This document shows positions 23,133-35,437 of a DNA stretch of 64,000 bases, in pieces. Under the pieces are notes generated by a model, which was given only the letters and a program-made list of their open reading frames with translations, searched no databases and had not been told where the DNA came from. A program made the position numbers and the translations under genes. How positions within the stretch are numbered: position 1 is the stretch's first letter; each line of letters opens with the position of its first letter. Source of the DNA: Paragorgia papillata (Eukaryota; Cnidaria; Anthozoa; Scleralcyonacea; Coralliidae); assembly GCA_035771165.1 (NCBI GenBank), contig JAWNZC010000265.1:390001-454000 (forward strand), written 5' to 3'.

Positions 23133-23314
23133 CACTTTACCACCCTTCCTGACGGTTTTATCTCACTTTACCACAGTTTACCACACTTTACCATTTTCCA
23201 GCATTTAATAAGATTATTTGCTTTGTGTCTTTATTACTGAGCGGTAAAGTGTGGTAAAGTGTGGTAAAGTGTGGTAAAGTGTAGTTTTTTTAAGTCTATC
23301 CACGGTAAAGTGTG
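23133..23314. promoter_or_regulatory. Iteron cluster and hairpin, putative rolling-circle origin, unit 1
   Basis: Four inverted copies of the word TTTACCACA/CACTTTACCA (from 23133) face four direct copies of GGTAAAGTGT with 10-bp spacing (23243-23282), and a fifth lies near 23303. The facing blocks can pair into a stem of nearly 30 bp with a loop of about 50 nt. The loop holds TATTAC at 23232-23237, the 3' core of the CRESS nonanucleotide NANTATTAC. Iterons next to a nick site are typical Rep binding sites. The assignment as an origin is inferred. Confidence 0.65.
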
Positions 23315-23510
23315 CGCAAGTGAAAGCTCTTTCCCTGTAAAATGATTTACATACACAAATCACTTTCAAATGTTGTAAGTTCCGTTTTTTACGTCATTTT
23401 GTTATAAATATATATCCTATATATATAGGGAAAGACATTGTGCAACTTGACACCACTCATTAACTCAAGATATTTTATTGAATATTTCCTTCAAGTGTGT
23501 AATGACAATA

Positions 23511-24600
23511 TCAATATTTTATGCGTCTTCCCTTGGAGTTAACGATATCTCTTATTCTCTTAGACATTGAAGAAATAGTTTTATCTATGTACTCTTTTGA
23601 TACGGACCAGACATTATATTTTACAGCGTCTGTAAATTGTTCCCAAGTCTGATGCGTGATGTTATTCTCTCGAATTTGTGCTTGTAAACGTTTCCTCACG
23701 ATATGAAACATATTTTCAATAGGGTTGATATCAGGGGATCTTGCTGGAATGCCTACCATTGTAGCACCAATTTCTGTCATGGCATCCTTTGCTTTCTTTG
23801 ACGTTTGTGATGGGTCGTTGTCCATTACAAACAACTTTGGCTCATTTGACGTCTTTCCTGCTATCTCAAATAGCGTTGGGAAGTTTCTTCTCACAAATTG
23901 CGCAAAGAAGGACCCGTTCATTTTCTCGTAAGGCTCCGCACATATTACACCTTTTCCGTAGGCTATTGCAACTATTAAATGCAGTCTCTTTCCCCCTGCC
24001 AGATCCTTACTTCCTTTTGTTGTGATTGTTAACCCCTCATTCCTTTTGCGCCATATTTTCCCTTTTGGTTTCAATGCATCACTCATCGGATTAGCTTTGT
24101 AAACGAAAGATACTCCGTCCAAGTAAAAGGCCACGTCACTTTTCCAATAAGACTCATCTTTTTTTAACATATTTCGAGCAAATTTTTGACGTCGTTTGTA
24201 GTCTTTTTCTGTCAAAATACCTTTTCTCCTTGTCTGTAAAAATTTGTATCCAAATTTCTGTATGTTGTTCACAAACGTTCTGTACTTGGCCGCGTTAGGA
24301 GAAATGCCACTCTCTTGCACTACCTCCATAACAGTAAAATTGGCATGTTCTTTCCTTAACTTTATTATACTTCGCTTAAGTTTTCTCTTGTCACGCAAAC
24401 TTAAACATTCAGGCCTGCCACGTTTCCTTTTCCCTTTTGTTTTTGGATCTGTAACTTGCTTTTCTTGTACTGCTCTCCAAGCACTTGCCTTTGACATATT
24501 TGTCTTTCTCCCTATCTCCGCAAACGAATATTTTTTTTTCTAGCCAAAGAAATTTTGCCAATGCAAGCTGTTTTCCGCTCAAATATTGTTTAAAAACCAT
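23511..24600 (-). CDS. Tc1/mariner-type DD34E transposase, unit 1, one frame break
   Basis: Cut-and-paste transposase of the IS630-Tc1-mariner superfamily, expected to bind terminal inverted repeats and integrate at TA. In the intact 362-residue form: paired-like helix-turn-helix 8-46, AT-hook-like KRKRGRPE 57-64, second helix-turn-helix about 68-112, and a DDE_3 catalytic core with Asp161 (FYLDGVSF), Asp260 (VMDNDPSQ) and Glu295 (SPDINPIENMF). There are 34 residues between Asp260 and Glu295. Length fits Tc1 transposases (about 340). In unit 1, one extra T in the run at about 24531-24539 separates the first 20-odd codons from the rest. An AATAAA lies just downstream on the minus strand. Confidence 0.9.
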
Positions 24601-24790
24601 ATTGGACGTTTATGTAATTTCACAATAATGGTATCATGACGTCATCTAATCAATTAAAAATTTTTTTTTTTTGAATTTCGTTAATGTTACACTTTAATTA
24701 CATGCACCGATTAGTTTGGTAAGCGAAGCGTACATAATGCGACAAATACAGGGCATTGATCATTCGAGAATGTATGAACTGATTTTCAGA

Positions 24791-24793
24791 CTG
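24791..24793. other. Unit junction 1/2, spacer CTG
   Basis: TTCAGA-CTG-TCTGAA, a 15-bp palindrome with central T. Confidence 0.9.
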
Positions 24794-25039
24794 TCTGAAT
24801 TGAAAATTACCCAAATGGCGCAATAATGTGAAAGCAAAATCATATTTAACGTTTTCATGGAGAATAATCTTTTTAAATTTTTATTAATTAATACTCATAT
24901 ATTTTTAAAAACTATTTAGTCGTTAACAAGGTATACGTTTACTTTCATTTTTCACAAATGTTTTATTACTTATTCACTAAAATGTGCATGGGCGTATGCA
25001 GAACTGTGAGCTGTGTGTCACGTGGAAACCAACAATGGA

Positions 25040-26522
25040 ATGTTATACACGCAATTAATTCGTAAACCGCAATTTAATCGCAACTATACACTTATGGAGT
25101 ATCTCTCTGAGTATCATAGCGATAGTTCTTCAACAAATTCTGAAGCAGAAGAATTGCGTTCTCGTGACAATCGACAAGTGTATCTAGTAACTTATAGCCA
25201 GGCAAACACCGAAAAGTTTCCAACCAGGGAATCTTTTGCCAACGCCGTTGTTGCTTCTTTCTCATGCGGTACCGCCAAAGTAAAACACTGGTGTTGTTCA
25301 AAAGAATCACACAAAAGATCTGGGGTTCATTACCACCTGTGCTTGAAGCTAGACCGAGTTCAACGATGGCTACCTTCGAAGAGATATCTAGGGCAGCATC
25401 ATGGCATTTCAGTGCATTTTTCCACCGTCCATGCAAATTATTACACGGCGTGGAAGTATGTAACGAAAGAAGATAGCACCTTTCAAGAAAGTGATAATCA
25501 CCCAGATTTGAGAGATAGTAAAGGCCCATCAACAACAAAAGCTCATGAAGCCATTCAGAGACGAAGGAATAAGAGAGTGCGCGACAACGAACTTCGAAAT
25601 AGTGGAGAAGAGCAGTCGGAGGGAGAAATGGGAGAATGCATACATGCAAAGGGGCAAAAGAAAGGGGTTTCGAAAAAGCGGAAACGTCTCAGTGCTTTCC
25701 AGGTTTCCGAAATTATAATATCTCAAAATCTTCGTGACAGAACAGCTTTGTTAGCTTTTGCAAATATGCAGAAACGTGAGGGGAAAACTGATTTGGCAGA
25801 GTTCATTATCAATCGGGGCAGTAAAGTTGTTAACGAACTATTGAGTAATGCCTGGGAGATGGCCAACGCAGAAGTCATGCAAAAGCGGAAGGAGAAATCA
25901 CGCATGGACTTGTTGCGCATTGCATATGCGGAGAAGTGTATTTGTCAGGAAGAAAGGGAGTGGATGGCTTGTGCTGTAGAACTTTTGGCCAACAATGGAA
26001 TTTCTGAAGAGGCATTTGTTAACAGTACGAGAGAGCTGCTGGAAAAGGGAAGAGGAAAATATCGCAATATAATGTTGACGGGGCCGGCAAACTGCGGTAA
26101 AACATTTCTCTTAAATCCGTTGAACAAAATTTACGAGACTTTTACCAATCCCGCATCCACTAGTTTTGCCTGGGTCGGCGCGGAGAAAGCTGAAATAATT
26201 TTTCTCAATGACTTCAGGTGGTCTCCACAGATCATAGCGTGGCATGATCTCCTTCTCATGTTAGAAGGTCAGTTAGTGCATTTGCCGGCGCCCAAATCCC
26301 ACTTCGCTTAAAGACGGCGTGTTCGATAGAGATACGCCAATATTTTTGTACCGGCAAGCGGCCTTTGGTTTATGTTCGAAACGGCGCGGTCGATGAACGA
26401 GAAAACAGAAATGATGGCTGTGCGATGGAAAGGTTCTTAACTTCTACCGACAGATCCCCTGTAGCGAGCAAAAGGAGATTACTGCTTGTCCTTCCTGTTT
26501 TGCGCGTCTTATACTTCAATGA
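25040..26522 (+). CDS. Rep, unit 2, broken near the 3' end
   Basis: HUH domain, Walker A (LTGPANCGKT) and Walker B are in one open frame, but an extra T at about 26308 gives a stop right after the B' motif. Further one-base insertions follow near 26346, 26405 and 26431. Shares with unit 1 the reading NGAVDERE where units 3-7 have NGGVDERE. Confidence 0.8.
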
Positions 26523-26614
26523 CATTATTAGGTAAACTTAGGCTGTTAGGCAGAGAAATTGGGGACAAGAACTGGTTTATTTAAACTTAGAGCAATATAT
26601 GTAATATATTGACG

Positions 26615-26796
26615 CACTTTACCACCCTTCCTGACGGTTTTATCTCACTTTACCACAGTTTACCACACTTTACCATTTTCCAGCATTTAATAAGATTATT
26701 TGCTTTGTGTCTTTATTACTGAGCGGTAAAGTGTGGTAAAGTGTGGTAAAGTGTGGTAAAGTGTAGTTTTTTTAAGTCTATCCACGGTAAAGTGTG
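26615..26796. promoter_or_regulatory. Iteron/hairpin origin candidate, unit 2
   Basis: Same arrangement as unit 1, with TATTAC in the loop. Confidence 0.6.
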
Positions 26797-26993
26797 CGCA
26801 AGTGAAAGCTCTTTCCCTGTAAAATGATTTACATACACAAATCACTTTCAAATGTTGTAAGTTCCGTTTTTTACGTCATTTTGTTATATAATATATATCC
26901 TATATATATAGGGAAAGACATTGTGCAACTTGACACCACTCATTAACTCAAGATATTTTATTGAATATTTCCTTCAAGTGTGTAATGACAATA

Positions 26994-28088
26994 TCAATAT
27001 TTTATGCGTCTTCCCTTGGAGTTAACGATATCTCTTATTCTCTTAGACATTGAAGAAATAGTTTTATCTATGTACTCTTTTGATACGGACCAGACATTAT
27101 ATTTTACAGCGTCTGTAAATTGTTCCCAAGTCTGATGCGTGATGTTATTCTCTCGAATTTGTGCTTGTAAACGTTTCCTCACGATATGAAACATATTTTC
27201 AATAGGGTTGATATCAGGGGATCTTGCTGGAATGCCTACCATTGTAGCACCAATTTCTGTCATGGCATCCTTTGCTTTCTTTGACGTTTGTGATGGGTCG
27301 TTGTCCATTACAAACAACTTTGGCTCATTTGACGTCTTTCCTGCTATCTCAAATAGCGTTGGGAAGTTTCTTCTCACAAATTGCGCAAAGAAGGACCCGT
27401 TCATTTTCTCGTAAGGCTCCGCACATATTACACCTTTTCCGTTAGGCTATTGCAACTATTAAATGCAGTCTCTTTCCCCCTGCCAGATCCTTACTTCCTT
27501 TTGTTGTGATTGTTAACCCCTCATTCCTTTTGCGCCATATTTTCCCTTTTGGTTTCAATGCATCACTCATCGGATTAGCTTTGTAAACGAAAGATACTCC
27601 GTCCAAGTAAAAGGCCACGTCACTTTTCCAATAAGACTCATCTTTTTTTTAACATATTTCGAGCAAATTTTTGACGGTCGTTTGTAGTCCTTTTTCTGTC
27701 AAAATACCTTTTCTCCTTGTCTGTAAAAATTTGTATCCAAATTTCTGTATGTTGTTCACAAACGTTCTGTACTTGGCCGCGTTAGGAGAAATGCCACTCT
27801 CTTGCACTACCTCCATAACAGTAAAATTGGCATGTTCTTTCCTTAACTTTATTATACTTCGCTTAAGTTTTCTCTTGTCACGCAAACTTAAACATTCAGG
27901 CCTGCCACGTTTCCTTTTCCCTTTTGTTTTTGGATCTGTAACTTGCTTTTCTTGTACTGCTCTCCAAGCACTTGCCTTTGACATATTTGTCTTTCTCCCT
28001 ATCTCCGCAAACGAATATTTTTTTTCTAGCCAAAGAAATTTTGCCAATGCAAGCTGTTTTCAGCTCAAATATTGTTTAAAAAAACCAT
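26994..28088 (-). CDS. Tc1-type transposase, unit 2, several frame breaks
   Basis: The frame is interrupted by extra bases near 27442, in the T-run near 27645, and near 27676-27690. The C-terminal piece (27404-26994) still holds Asp260 and Glu295. The N-terminal piece (28047-27649) holds both DNA-binding helices. Confidence 0.8.
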
Positions 28089-28278
28089 ATTGGACGTTTA
28101 TGTAATTTCACAATAATGGTATCATGACGTCATCTAATCAATTAAAATTATTTTTTTTTTGAATTTCGTTAATGTTACACTTTAATTACATGCACCGATT
28201 AGTTTGGTAAGCGAAGCGTACATAATGCGACAAATACAGGGCATTGATCATTCGAGAATGTATGAACTGATTTTCAGA

Positions 28279-28281
28279 CTG
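28279..28281. other. Unit junction 2/3, spacer CTG
   Basis: Palindrome with central T. Confidence 0.9.
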
Positions 28282-28529
28282 TCTGAATTGAAAATTACCC
28301 AAATGGCGCAATAATGTGAAAGCAAAAATCATATTTAACGTTTTCATGGAGAATAATCTTTTTAAATTTTTATTAATTAATACTCATATATTTTTAAAAA
28401 CTATTTAGTCGTTAACAAGGTATACGTTTACTTTCATTTTTCACAAATGTTTTATTACTTATTTCACTAAAATGTGCATGGGCGTATGCAGAACTGTGAG
28501 CTGTGTGTCACGTGGAAACCAACAATGGA

Positions 28530-30012
28530 ATGTTATACACGCAATTAATTCGTAAACCGCAATTTAATCGCAACTATACACTTATGGAGTATCTCTCTGA
28601 GTATCATAGCGATAGTTCTTCAACAAATTCTGAAGCAGAAGAATTGCGTTCTCGTGACAATCGACAAGTGTATCTAGTAACTTATAGCCAGGCAAACACC
28701 GAAAAGTTTCCAACCAGGGAATCTTTTGCCAACGCCGTTGTTGCTTCTTTCTCATGCGGTACCGCCAAAGTAAAACACTGGTGTTGTTCAAAAGAATCAC
28801 ACAAAAGATCTGGGGTTCATTACCCACCTGTGCTTGAAGCTAGACCGAGTTCAACGATGGCTACCTTCGAAGAGATATCTAGGGCAGCATCATGGCATTT
28901 CAGTGCATTTTTCCACCGTCCATGCAAATTATTACACGGCGTGGAAGTATGTAACGAAAGAAGATAGCACCTTTCAAGAAAGTGATAATCACCCAGATTT
29001 GAGAGATAGTAAAGGCCCATCAACAACAAAAGCTCATGAAGCCATTCAGAGACGAAGGAATAAGAGAGTGCGCGACAACGAACTTCGAAATAGTGGAGAA
29101 GAGCAGTCGGAGGGAGAAATGGGAGAATGCATACATGCAAAGGGGCAAAAGAAAGGGGTTTCGAAAAAGCGGAAACGTCTCAGTGCTTTCCAGGTTTCCG
29201 AAATTATAATATCTCAAAATCTTCGTGACAGAACAGCTTTGTTAGCTTTTGCAAATATGCAGAAAAACGTGAGGGGAAAACTGATTTGGCAGAGTTCATT
29301 ATCAATCGGGGCAGTAAAGTTGTTAACGAACTATTGAGTAATGCCTGGGAGATGGCCAACGCAGAAGTCATGCAAAAGCGGAAGGAGAAATCACGCATGG
29401 ACTTGTTGCGCATTGCATATGCGGAGAAGTGTATTTGTCAGGAAGAAAGGGAGTGGATGGCTTGTGCTGTAGAACTTTTGGCCAACAATGGAATTTCTGA
29501 AGAGGCATTTGTTAACAGTACGAGAGAGCTGCTGGAAAAGGGAAGAGGAAAATATCGCAATATAATGTTGTCGGGGCCGGCAAACTGCGGTAAAACATTT
29601 CTCTTAAATCCGTTGAACAAAATTTACGAGACTTTTACCAATCCCGCATCCACTAGTTTTGCCTGGGTCGGCGCGGAGAAAGCTGAAATAATTTTTCTCA
29701 ATGACTTCAGGTGGTCTCCACAGATCATAGCGTGGCATGATCTCCTTCTCATGTTAGAAGGTCAGTTAGTGCATTTGCCGGCGCCCAAATCCCACTTCGC
29801 TAAAAGACGGCGTGTTCGATAGAGATACGCCAATATTTTGTACCGGCAAGCGGCCTTTGGTTTATGTTCGAAACGGCGGGGTCGATGAACGAGAAACAGA
29901 AATGATGGCTGTGCGATGGAAGGTTTTTAACTTCTACCGACAGATCCCCTGTAGCGAGCAAAAGGAGATTACTGCTTGTCCTTCCTGTTTTGCGCGTCTT
30001 ATACTTCAATGA
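28530..30012 (+). CDS. Rep, unit 3, three frame breaks
   Basis: Extra bases occur in the C-run at 28823-28825 (just after the first His of the HUH motif), the A-run at 29263-29267 and the A-run at 29802-29805. Walker A reads LSGPANCGKT, shared only with unit 4. All motifs are present across the three frames. Confidence 0.8.
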
Positions 30013-30104
30013 CATTATTAGGTAAACTTAGGCTGTTAGGCAGAGAAATTGGGGACAAGAACTGGTTTATTTAAACTTAGAGCAATATATGTAATATATT
30101 GACG

Positions 30105-30286
30105 CACTTTACCACCCTTCCTGACGGTTTTATCTCACTTTACCACAGTTTACCACACTTTACCATTTTCCAGCATTTAATAAGATTATTTGCTTTGTGT
30201 CTTTATTACTGAGCGGTAAAGTGTGGTAAAGTGTGGTAAAGTGTGGTAAAGTGTAGTTTTTTTAAGTCTATCCACGGTAAAGTGTG
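30105..30286. promoter_or_regulatory. Iteron/hairpin origin candidate, unit 3
   Basis: Same arrangement as unit 1. Confidence 0.6.
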
Positions 30287-30485
30287 CGCAAGTGAAAGCT
30301 CTTTCCCTGTAAAATGATTTACATACACAAATCACTTTCAAATGTTGTAAGTTCCGTTTTTTACGTCATTTTGTTATATAAATATATATCCTATATATAT
30401 AGGGAAAGACATTGTGCAACTTGACACCACTCATTAACTCAAGATTATTTTATTGAATATTTCCTTCAAGTGTGTAATGACAATA

Positions 30486-31574
30486 TCAATATTTTATGCG
30501 TCTTCCCTTGGAGTTAACGATATCTCTTATTCTCTTAGACATTGAAGAAATAGTTTTATCTATGTACTCTTTTGATACGGACCAGACATTATATTTTACA
30601 GCGTCTGTAAATTGTTCCCAAGTCTGATGCGTGATGTTATTCTCTCGAATTTGTGCTTGTAAACGTTTCCTCACGATATGAAACATATTTTCAATAGGGT
30701 TGATATCAGGGGATCTTGCTGGAATGCCTACCATTGTAGCACCAATTTCTGTCATGGCATCCTTTGCTTTCTTTGACGTTTGTGATGGGTCGTTGTCCAT
30801 TACAAACAACTTTGGCTCATTTGACGTCTTTCCTGCTATCTCAAATAGCGTTGGGAAGTTTCTTCTCACAAATTGCGCAAAGAAGGACCCGTTCATTTTC
30901 TCGTAAGGCTCCGCACATATTACACCTTTTCCGTAGGCTATTGCAACTATTAAATGCAGTCTCTTTCCCCCTGCCAGATCCTTACTTCCTTTTGTTGTGA
31001 TTGTTAACCCCTCATTCCTTTTGCGCCATATTTTCCCTTTTGGTTTCAATGCATCACTCATCGGATTAGCTTTGTAAACGAAAGATACTCCGTCCAAGTA
31101 AAAGGCCACGTCACTTTTCCAATAAGACTCATCTTTTTTTAACATATTTCGAGCAAATTTTTGACGTCGTTTGTAGTCTTTTTCTGTCAAAATACCTTTT
31201 CTCCTTGTCTGTAAAAATTTGTATCCAAATTTCTGTATGTTGTTCACAAACGTTCTGTACTTGGCCGCGTTAGGAGAAATGCCACTCTCTTGCACTACCT
31301 CCATAACAGTAAAATTGGCATGTTCTTTCCTTAACTTTATTATACTTCGCTTAAGTTTTCTCTTGTCACGCAAACTTAAACATTCAGGCCTGCCACGTTT
31401 CCTTTTCCCTTTTGTTTTTGGATCTGTAACTTGCTTTTCTTGTACTGCTCTCCAAGCACTTGCCTTTGACATATTTGTCTTTCTCCCTATCTCCGCAAAC
31501 GAATATTTTTTTTCTAGCCAAAGAAATTTTGCCAATGCAAGCTGTTTTCCGCTCAAATATTGTTTAAAAACCAT
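30486..31574 (-). CDS. Tc1-type DD34E transposase, unit 3, intact
   Basis: An uninterrupted 362-codon frame starting MVFKQYLSGK, with all three catalytic residues and both helix-turn-helix regions. One of three fully open copies (units 3, 4 and 6). Its ATG lies about 190 bp inside the unit's right end, so the unit junction region would carry promoters for this gene and, in the opposite direction, for the next unit's Rep. Confidence 0.92.
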   Translation of the reverse strand: MVFKQYLSGKQLALAKFLWLEKKYSFAEIGRKTNMSKASAWRAVQEKQVTDPKTKGKRKRGRPECLSLRDKRKLKRSIIKLRKEHANFTVMEVVQESGISPNAAKYRTFVNNIQKFGYKFLQTRRKGILTEKDYKRRQKFARNMLKKDESYWKSDVAFYLDGVSFVYKANPMSDALKPKGKIWRKRNEGLTITTKGSKDLAGGKRLHLIVAIAYGKGVICAEPYEKMNGSFFAQFVRRNFPTLFEIAGKTSNEPKLFVMDNDPSQTSKKAKDAMTEIGATMVGIPARSPDINPIENMFHIVRKRLQAQIRENNITHQTWEQFTDAVKYNVWSVSKEYIDKTISSMSKRIRDIVNSKGRRIKY

Positions 31575-31764
31575 ATTGGACGTTTATGTAATTTCACAAT
31601 AATGGTATCATGACGTCATCTAATCAATTAAAATTAATTTTTTTTTGAATTTCGTTAATGTTACACTTTAATTACATGCACCGATTAGTTTGGTAAGCGA
31701 AGCGTACATAATGCGACAAATACAGGGCATTGATCATTCGAGAATGTATGAACTGATTTTCAGA

Positions 31765-31767
31765 CAG
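31765..31767. other. Unit junction 3/4, spacer CAG
   Basis: Palindrome with central A. Confidence 0.9.
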
Positions 31768-32014
31768 TCTGAATTGAAAATTACCCAAATGGCGCAATAA
31801 TGTGAAAGCAAAATCATATTTAACGTTTTCATGGAGAATAATCTTTTTAAATTTTTATTAATTAATACTCATATATTTTTAAAAAACTATTTAGTCGTTA
31901 ACAAGGTATACGTTTACTTTCATTTTTCACAAATGTTTTATTACTTATTCACTAAAATGTGCATGGGCGTATGCAGAACTGTGAGCTGTGTGTCACGTGG
32001 AAACCAACAATGGA

Positions 32015-33495
32015 ATGTTATACACGCAATTAATTCGTAAACCGCAATTTAATCGCAACTATACACTTATGGAGTATCTCTCTGAGTATCATAGCGATAG
32101 TTCTTCAACAAATTCTGAAGCAGAAGAATTGCGTTCTCGTGACAATCGACAAGTGTATCTAGTAACTTATAGCCAGGCAAACACCGAAAAGTTTCCAACC
32201 AGGGAATCTTTTGCCAACGCCGTTGTTGCTTCTTTCTCATGCGGTACCGCCAAAGTAAAACACTGGTGTTGTTCAAAAGAATCACACAAAAGATCTGGGG
32301 TTCATTACCACCTGTGCTTGAAGCTAGACCGAGTTCAACGATGGCTACCTTCGAAGAGATATCTAGGGCAGCATCATGGCATTTCAGTGCATTTTTCCAC
32401 CGTCCATGCAAAATTATTACACGGCGTGGAAGTATGTAACGAAAGAAGATAGCACCTTTCAAGAAAGTGATAATCACCCAGATTTGAGAGATAGTAAAGG
32501 CCCATCAACAACAAAAGCTCATGAAGCCATTCAGAGACGAAGGAATAAGAGAGTGCGCGACAACGAACTTCGAAATAGTGGAGAAGAGCAGTCGGAGGGA
32601 GAAATGGGAGAATGCATACATGCAAAGGGGCAAAAGAAAGGGGTTTCGAAAAAGCGGAAACGTCTCAGTGCTTTCCAGGTTTCCGAAATTATAATATCTC
32701 AAAATCTTCGTGACAGAACAGCTTTGTTAGCTTTTGCAAATATGCAGAAACGTGAGGGGAAAACTGATTTGGCAGAGTTCATTATCAATCGGGGCAGTAA
32801 AGTTGTTAACGAACTATTGAGTAATGCCTGGGAGATGGCCAACGCAGAAGTCATGCAAAAGCGGAAGGAGAAATCACGCATGGACTTGTTGCGCATTGCA
32901 TATGCGGAGAAGTGTATTTGTCAGGAAGAAAGGGAGTGGATGGCTTGTGCTGTAGAACTTTTGGCCAACAATGGAATTTCTGAAGAGGCATTTGTTAACA
33001 GTACGAGAGAGCTGCTGGAAAAGGGAAGAGGAAAATATCGCAATATAATGTTGTCGGGGCCGGCAAACTGCGGTAAAACATTTCTCTTAAATCCGTTGAA
33101 CAAAATTTACGAGACTTTTACCAATCCCGCATCCACTAGTTTTGCCTGGGTCGGCGCGGAGAAAGCTGAAATAATTTTTCTCAATGACTTCAGGTGGTCT
33201 CCACAGATCATAGCGTGGCATGATCTCCTTCTCATGTTAGAAGGTCAGTTAGTGCATTTGCCGGCGCCCAAATCCCACTTCGCTAAAGACGGCGTGTTCG
33301 ATAGAGATACGCCAATATTTTGTACCGGCAAGCGGCCTTTGGTTTATGTTTCGAAACGGCGGGGTCGATGAACGAGAAACAGAAATGATGGCTGTGCGAT
33401 GGAAGGTTTTTAACTTCTACCGACAGATCCCCTGTAGCGAGCAAAAGGAGATTACTGCTTGTCCTTCCTGTTTTGCGCGTCTTATACTTCAATGA
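32015..33495 (+). CDS. Rep, unit 4, two frame breaks
   Basis: An extra A in 32410-32413, between the HUH motif and the catalytic Tyr, and an extra T in 33349-33351, after motif C. Walker A reads LSGPANCGKT as in unit 3. From 32376 the helicase half is a single open frame of 331 codons. Confidence 0.8.
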
Positions 33496-33587
33496 CATTA
33501 TTAGGTAAACTTAGGCTGTTAGGCAGAGAAATTGGGGACAAGAACTGGTTTATTTAAACTTAGAGCAATATATGTAATATATTGACG

Positions 33588-33769
33588 CACTTTACCACCC
33601 TTCCTGACGGTTTTATCTCACTTTACCACAGTTTACCACACTTTACCATTTTCCAGCATTTAATAAGATTATTTGCTTTGTGTCTTTATTACTGAGCGGT
33701 AAAGTGTGGTAAAGTGTGGTAAAGTGTGGTAAAGTGTAGTTTTTTTAAGTCTATCCACGGTAAAGTGTG
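33588..33769. promoter_or_regulatory. Iteron/hairpin origin candidate, unit 4
   Basis: Same arrangement as unit 1. Confidence 0.6.
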
Positions 33770-33965
33770 CGCAAGTGAAAGCTCTTTCCCTGTAAAATGA
33801 TTTACATACACAAATCACTTTCAAATGTTGTAAGTTCCGTTTTTTACGTCATTTTGTTATAAATATATATCCTATATATATAGGGAAAGACATTGTGCAA
33901 CTTGACACCACTCATTAACTCAAGATATTTTATTGAATATTTCCTTCAAGTGTGTAATGACAATA

Positions 33966-35054
33966 TCAATATTTTATGCGTCTTCCCTTGGAGTTAACGA
34001 TATCTCTTATTCTCTTAGACATTGAAGAAATAGTTTTATCTATGTACTCTTTTGATACGGACCAGACATTATATTTTACAGCGTCTGTAAATTGTTCCCA
34101 AGTCTGATGCGTGATGTTATTCTCTCGAATTTGTGCTTGTAAACGTTTCCTCACGATATGAAACATATTTTCAATAGGGTTGATATCAGGGGATCTTGCT
34201 GGAATGCCTACCATTGTAGCACCAATTTCTGTCATGGCATCCTTTGCTTTCTTTGACGTTTGTGATGGGTCGTTGTCCATTACAAACAACTTTGGCTCAT
34301 TTGACGTCTTTCCTGCTATCTCAAATAGCGTTGGGAAGTTTCTTCTCACAAATTGCGCAAAGAAGGACCCGTTCATTTTCTCGTAAGGCTCCGCACATAT
34401 TACACCTTTTCCGTAGGCTATTGCAACTATTAAATGCAGTCTCTTTCCCCCTGCCAGATCCTTACTTCCTTTTGTTGTGATTGTTAACCCCTCATTCCTT
34501 TTGCGCCATATTTTCCCTTTTGGTTTCAATGCATCACTCATCGGATTAGCTTTGTAAACGAAAGATACTCCGTCCAAGTAAAAGGCCACGTCACTTTTCC
34601 AATAAGACTCATCTTTTTTTAACATATTTCGAGCAAATTTTTGACGTCGTTTGTAGTCTTTTTCTGTCAAAATACCTTTTCTCCTTGTCTGTAAAAATTT
34701 GTATCCAAATTTCTGTATGTTGTTCACAAACGTTCTGTACTTGGCCGCGTTAGGAGAAATGCCACTCTCTTGCACTACCTCCATAACAGTAAAATTGGCA
34801 TGTTCTTTCCTTAACTTTATTATACTTCGCTTAAGTTTTCTCTTGTCACGCAAACTTAAACATTCAGGCCTGCCACGTTTCCTTTTCCCTTTTGTTTTTG
34901 GATCTGTAACTTGCTTTTCTTGTACTGCTCTCCAAGCACTTGCCTTTGACATATTTGTCTTTCTCCCTATCTCCGCAAACGAATATTTTTTTTCTAGCCA
35001 AAGAAATTTTGCCAATGCAAGCTGTTTTCCGCTCAAATATTGTTTAAAAACCAT
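33966..35054 (-). CDS. Tc1-type DD34E transposase, unit 4, intact
   Basis: 362 codons, identical in protein sequence to the unit 3 copy as far as I can compare by eye. Confidence 0.92.
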   Translation of the reverse strand: MVFKQYLSGKQLALAKFLWLEKKYSFAEIGRKTNMSKASAWRAVQEKQVTDPKTKGKRKRGRPECLSLRDKRKLKRSIIKLRKEHANFTVMEVVQESGISPNAAKYRTFVNNIQKFGYKFLQTRRKGILTEKDYKRRQKFARNMLKKDESYWKSDVAFYLDGVSFVYKANPMSDALKPKGKIWRKRNEGLTITTKGSKDLAGGKRLHLIVAIAYGKGVICAEPYEKMNGSFFAQFVRRNFPTLFEIAGKTSNEPKLFVMDNDPSQTSKKAKDAMTEIGATMVGIPARSPDINPIENMFHIVRKRLQAQIRENNITHQTWEQFTDAVKYNVWSVSKEYIDKTISSMSKRIRDIVNSKGRRIKY

Positions 35055-35244
35055 ATTGGACGTTTATGTAATTTCACAATAATGGTATCATGACGTCATC
35101 TAATCAATTAAAATTAATTTTTTTTTGAATTTCGTTAATGTTACACTTTAATTACATGCACCGATTAGTTTGGTAAGCGAAGCGTACATAATGCGACAAA
35201 TACAGGGCATTGATCATTCGAGAATGTATGAACTGATTTTCAGA

Positions 35245-35247
35245 CTG
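35245..35247. other. Unit junction 4/5, spacer CTG
   Basis: Palindrome with central T. Confidence 0.9.
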
Positions 35248-35437
35248 TCTGAATTGAAAATTACCCAAATGGCGCAATAATGTGAAAGCAAAATCATATT
35301 TAACGTTTTCATGGAGAATAATCTTTTTAAATTTTTATTAATTAATACTCATATATTTTTAAAAACTATTTAGTCGTTAACAAGGTATACGTTTACTTTC
35401 ATTTTTCACAAATGTTTTATTACTTATTCACTAAAAT

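Noticed and set aside
23725..24025. Plus-strand open frames antisense to the transposase in every unit
   Set aside because: They mirror the transposase gene in other frames and carry no domain signal.
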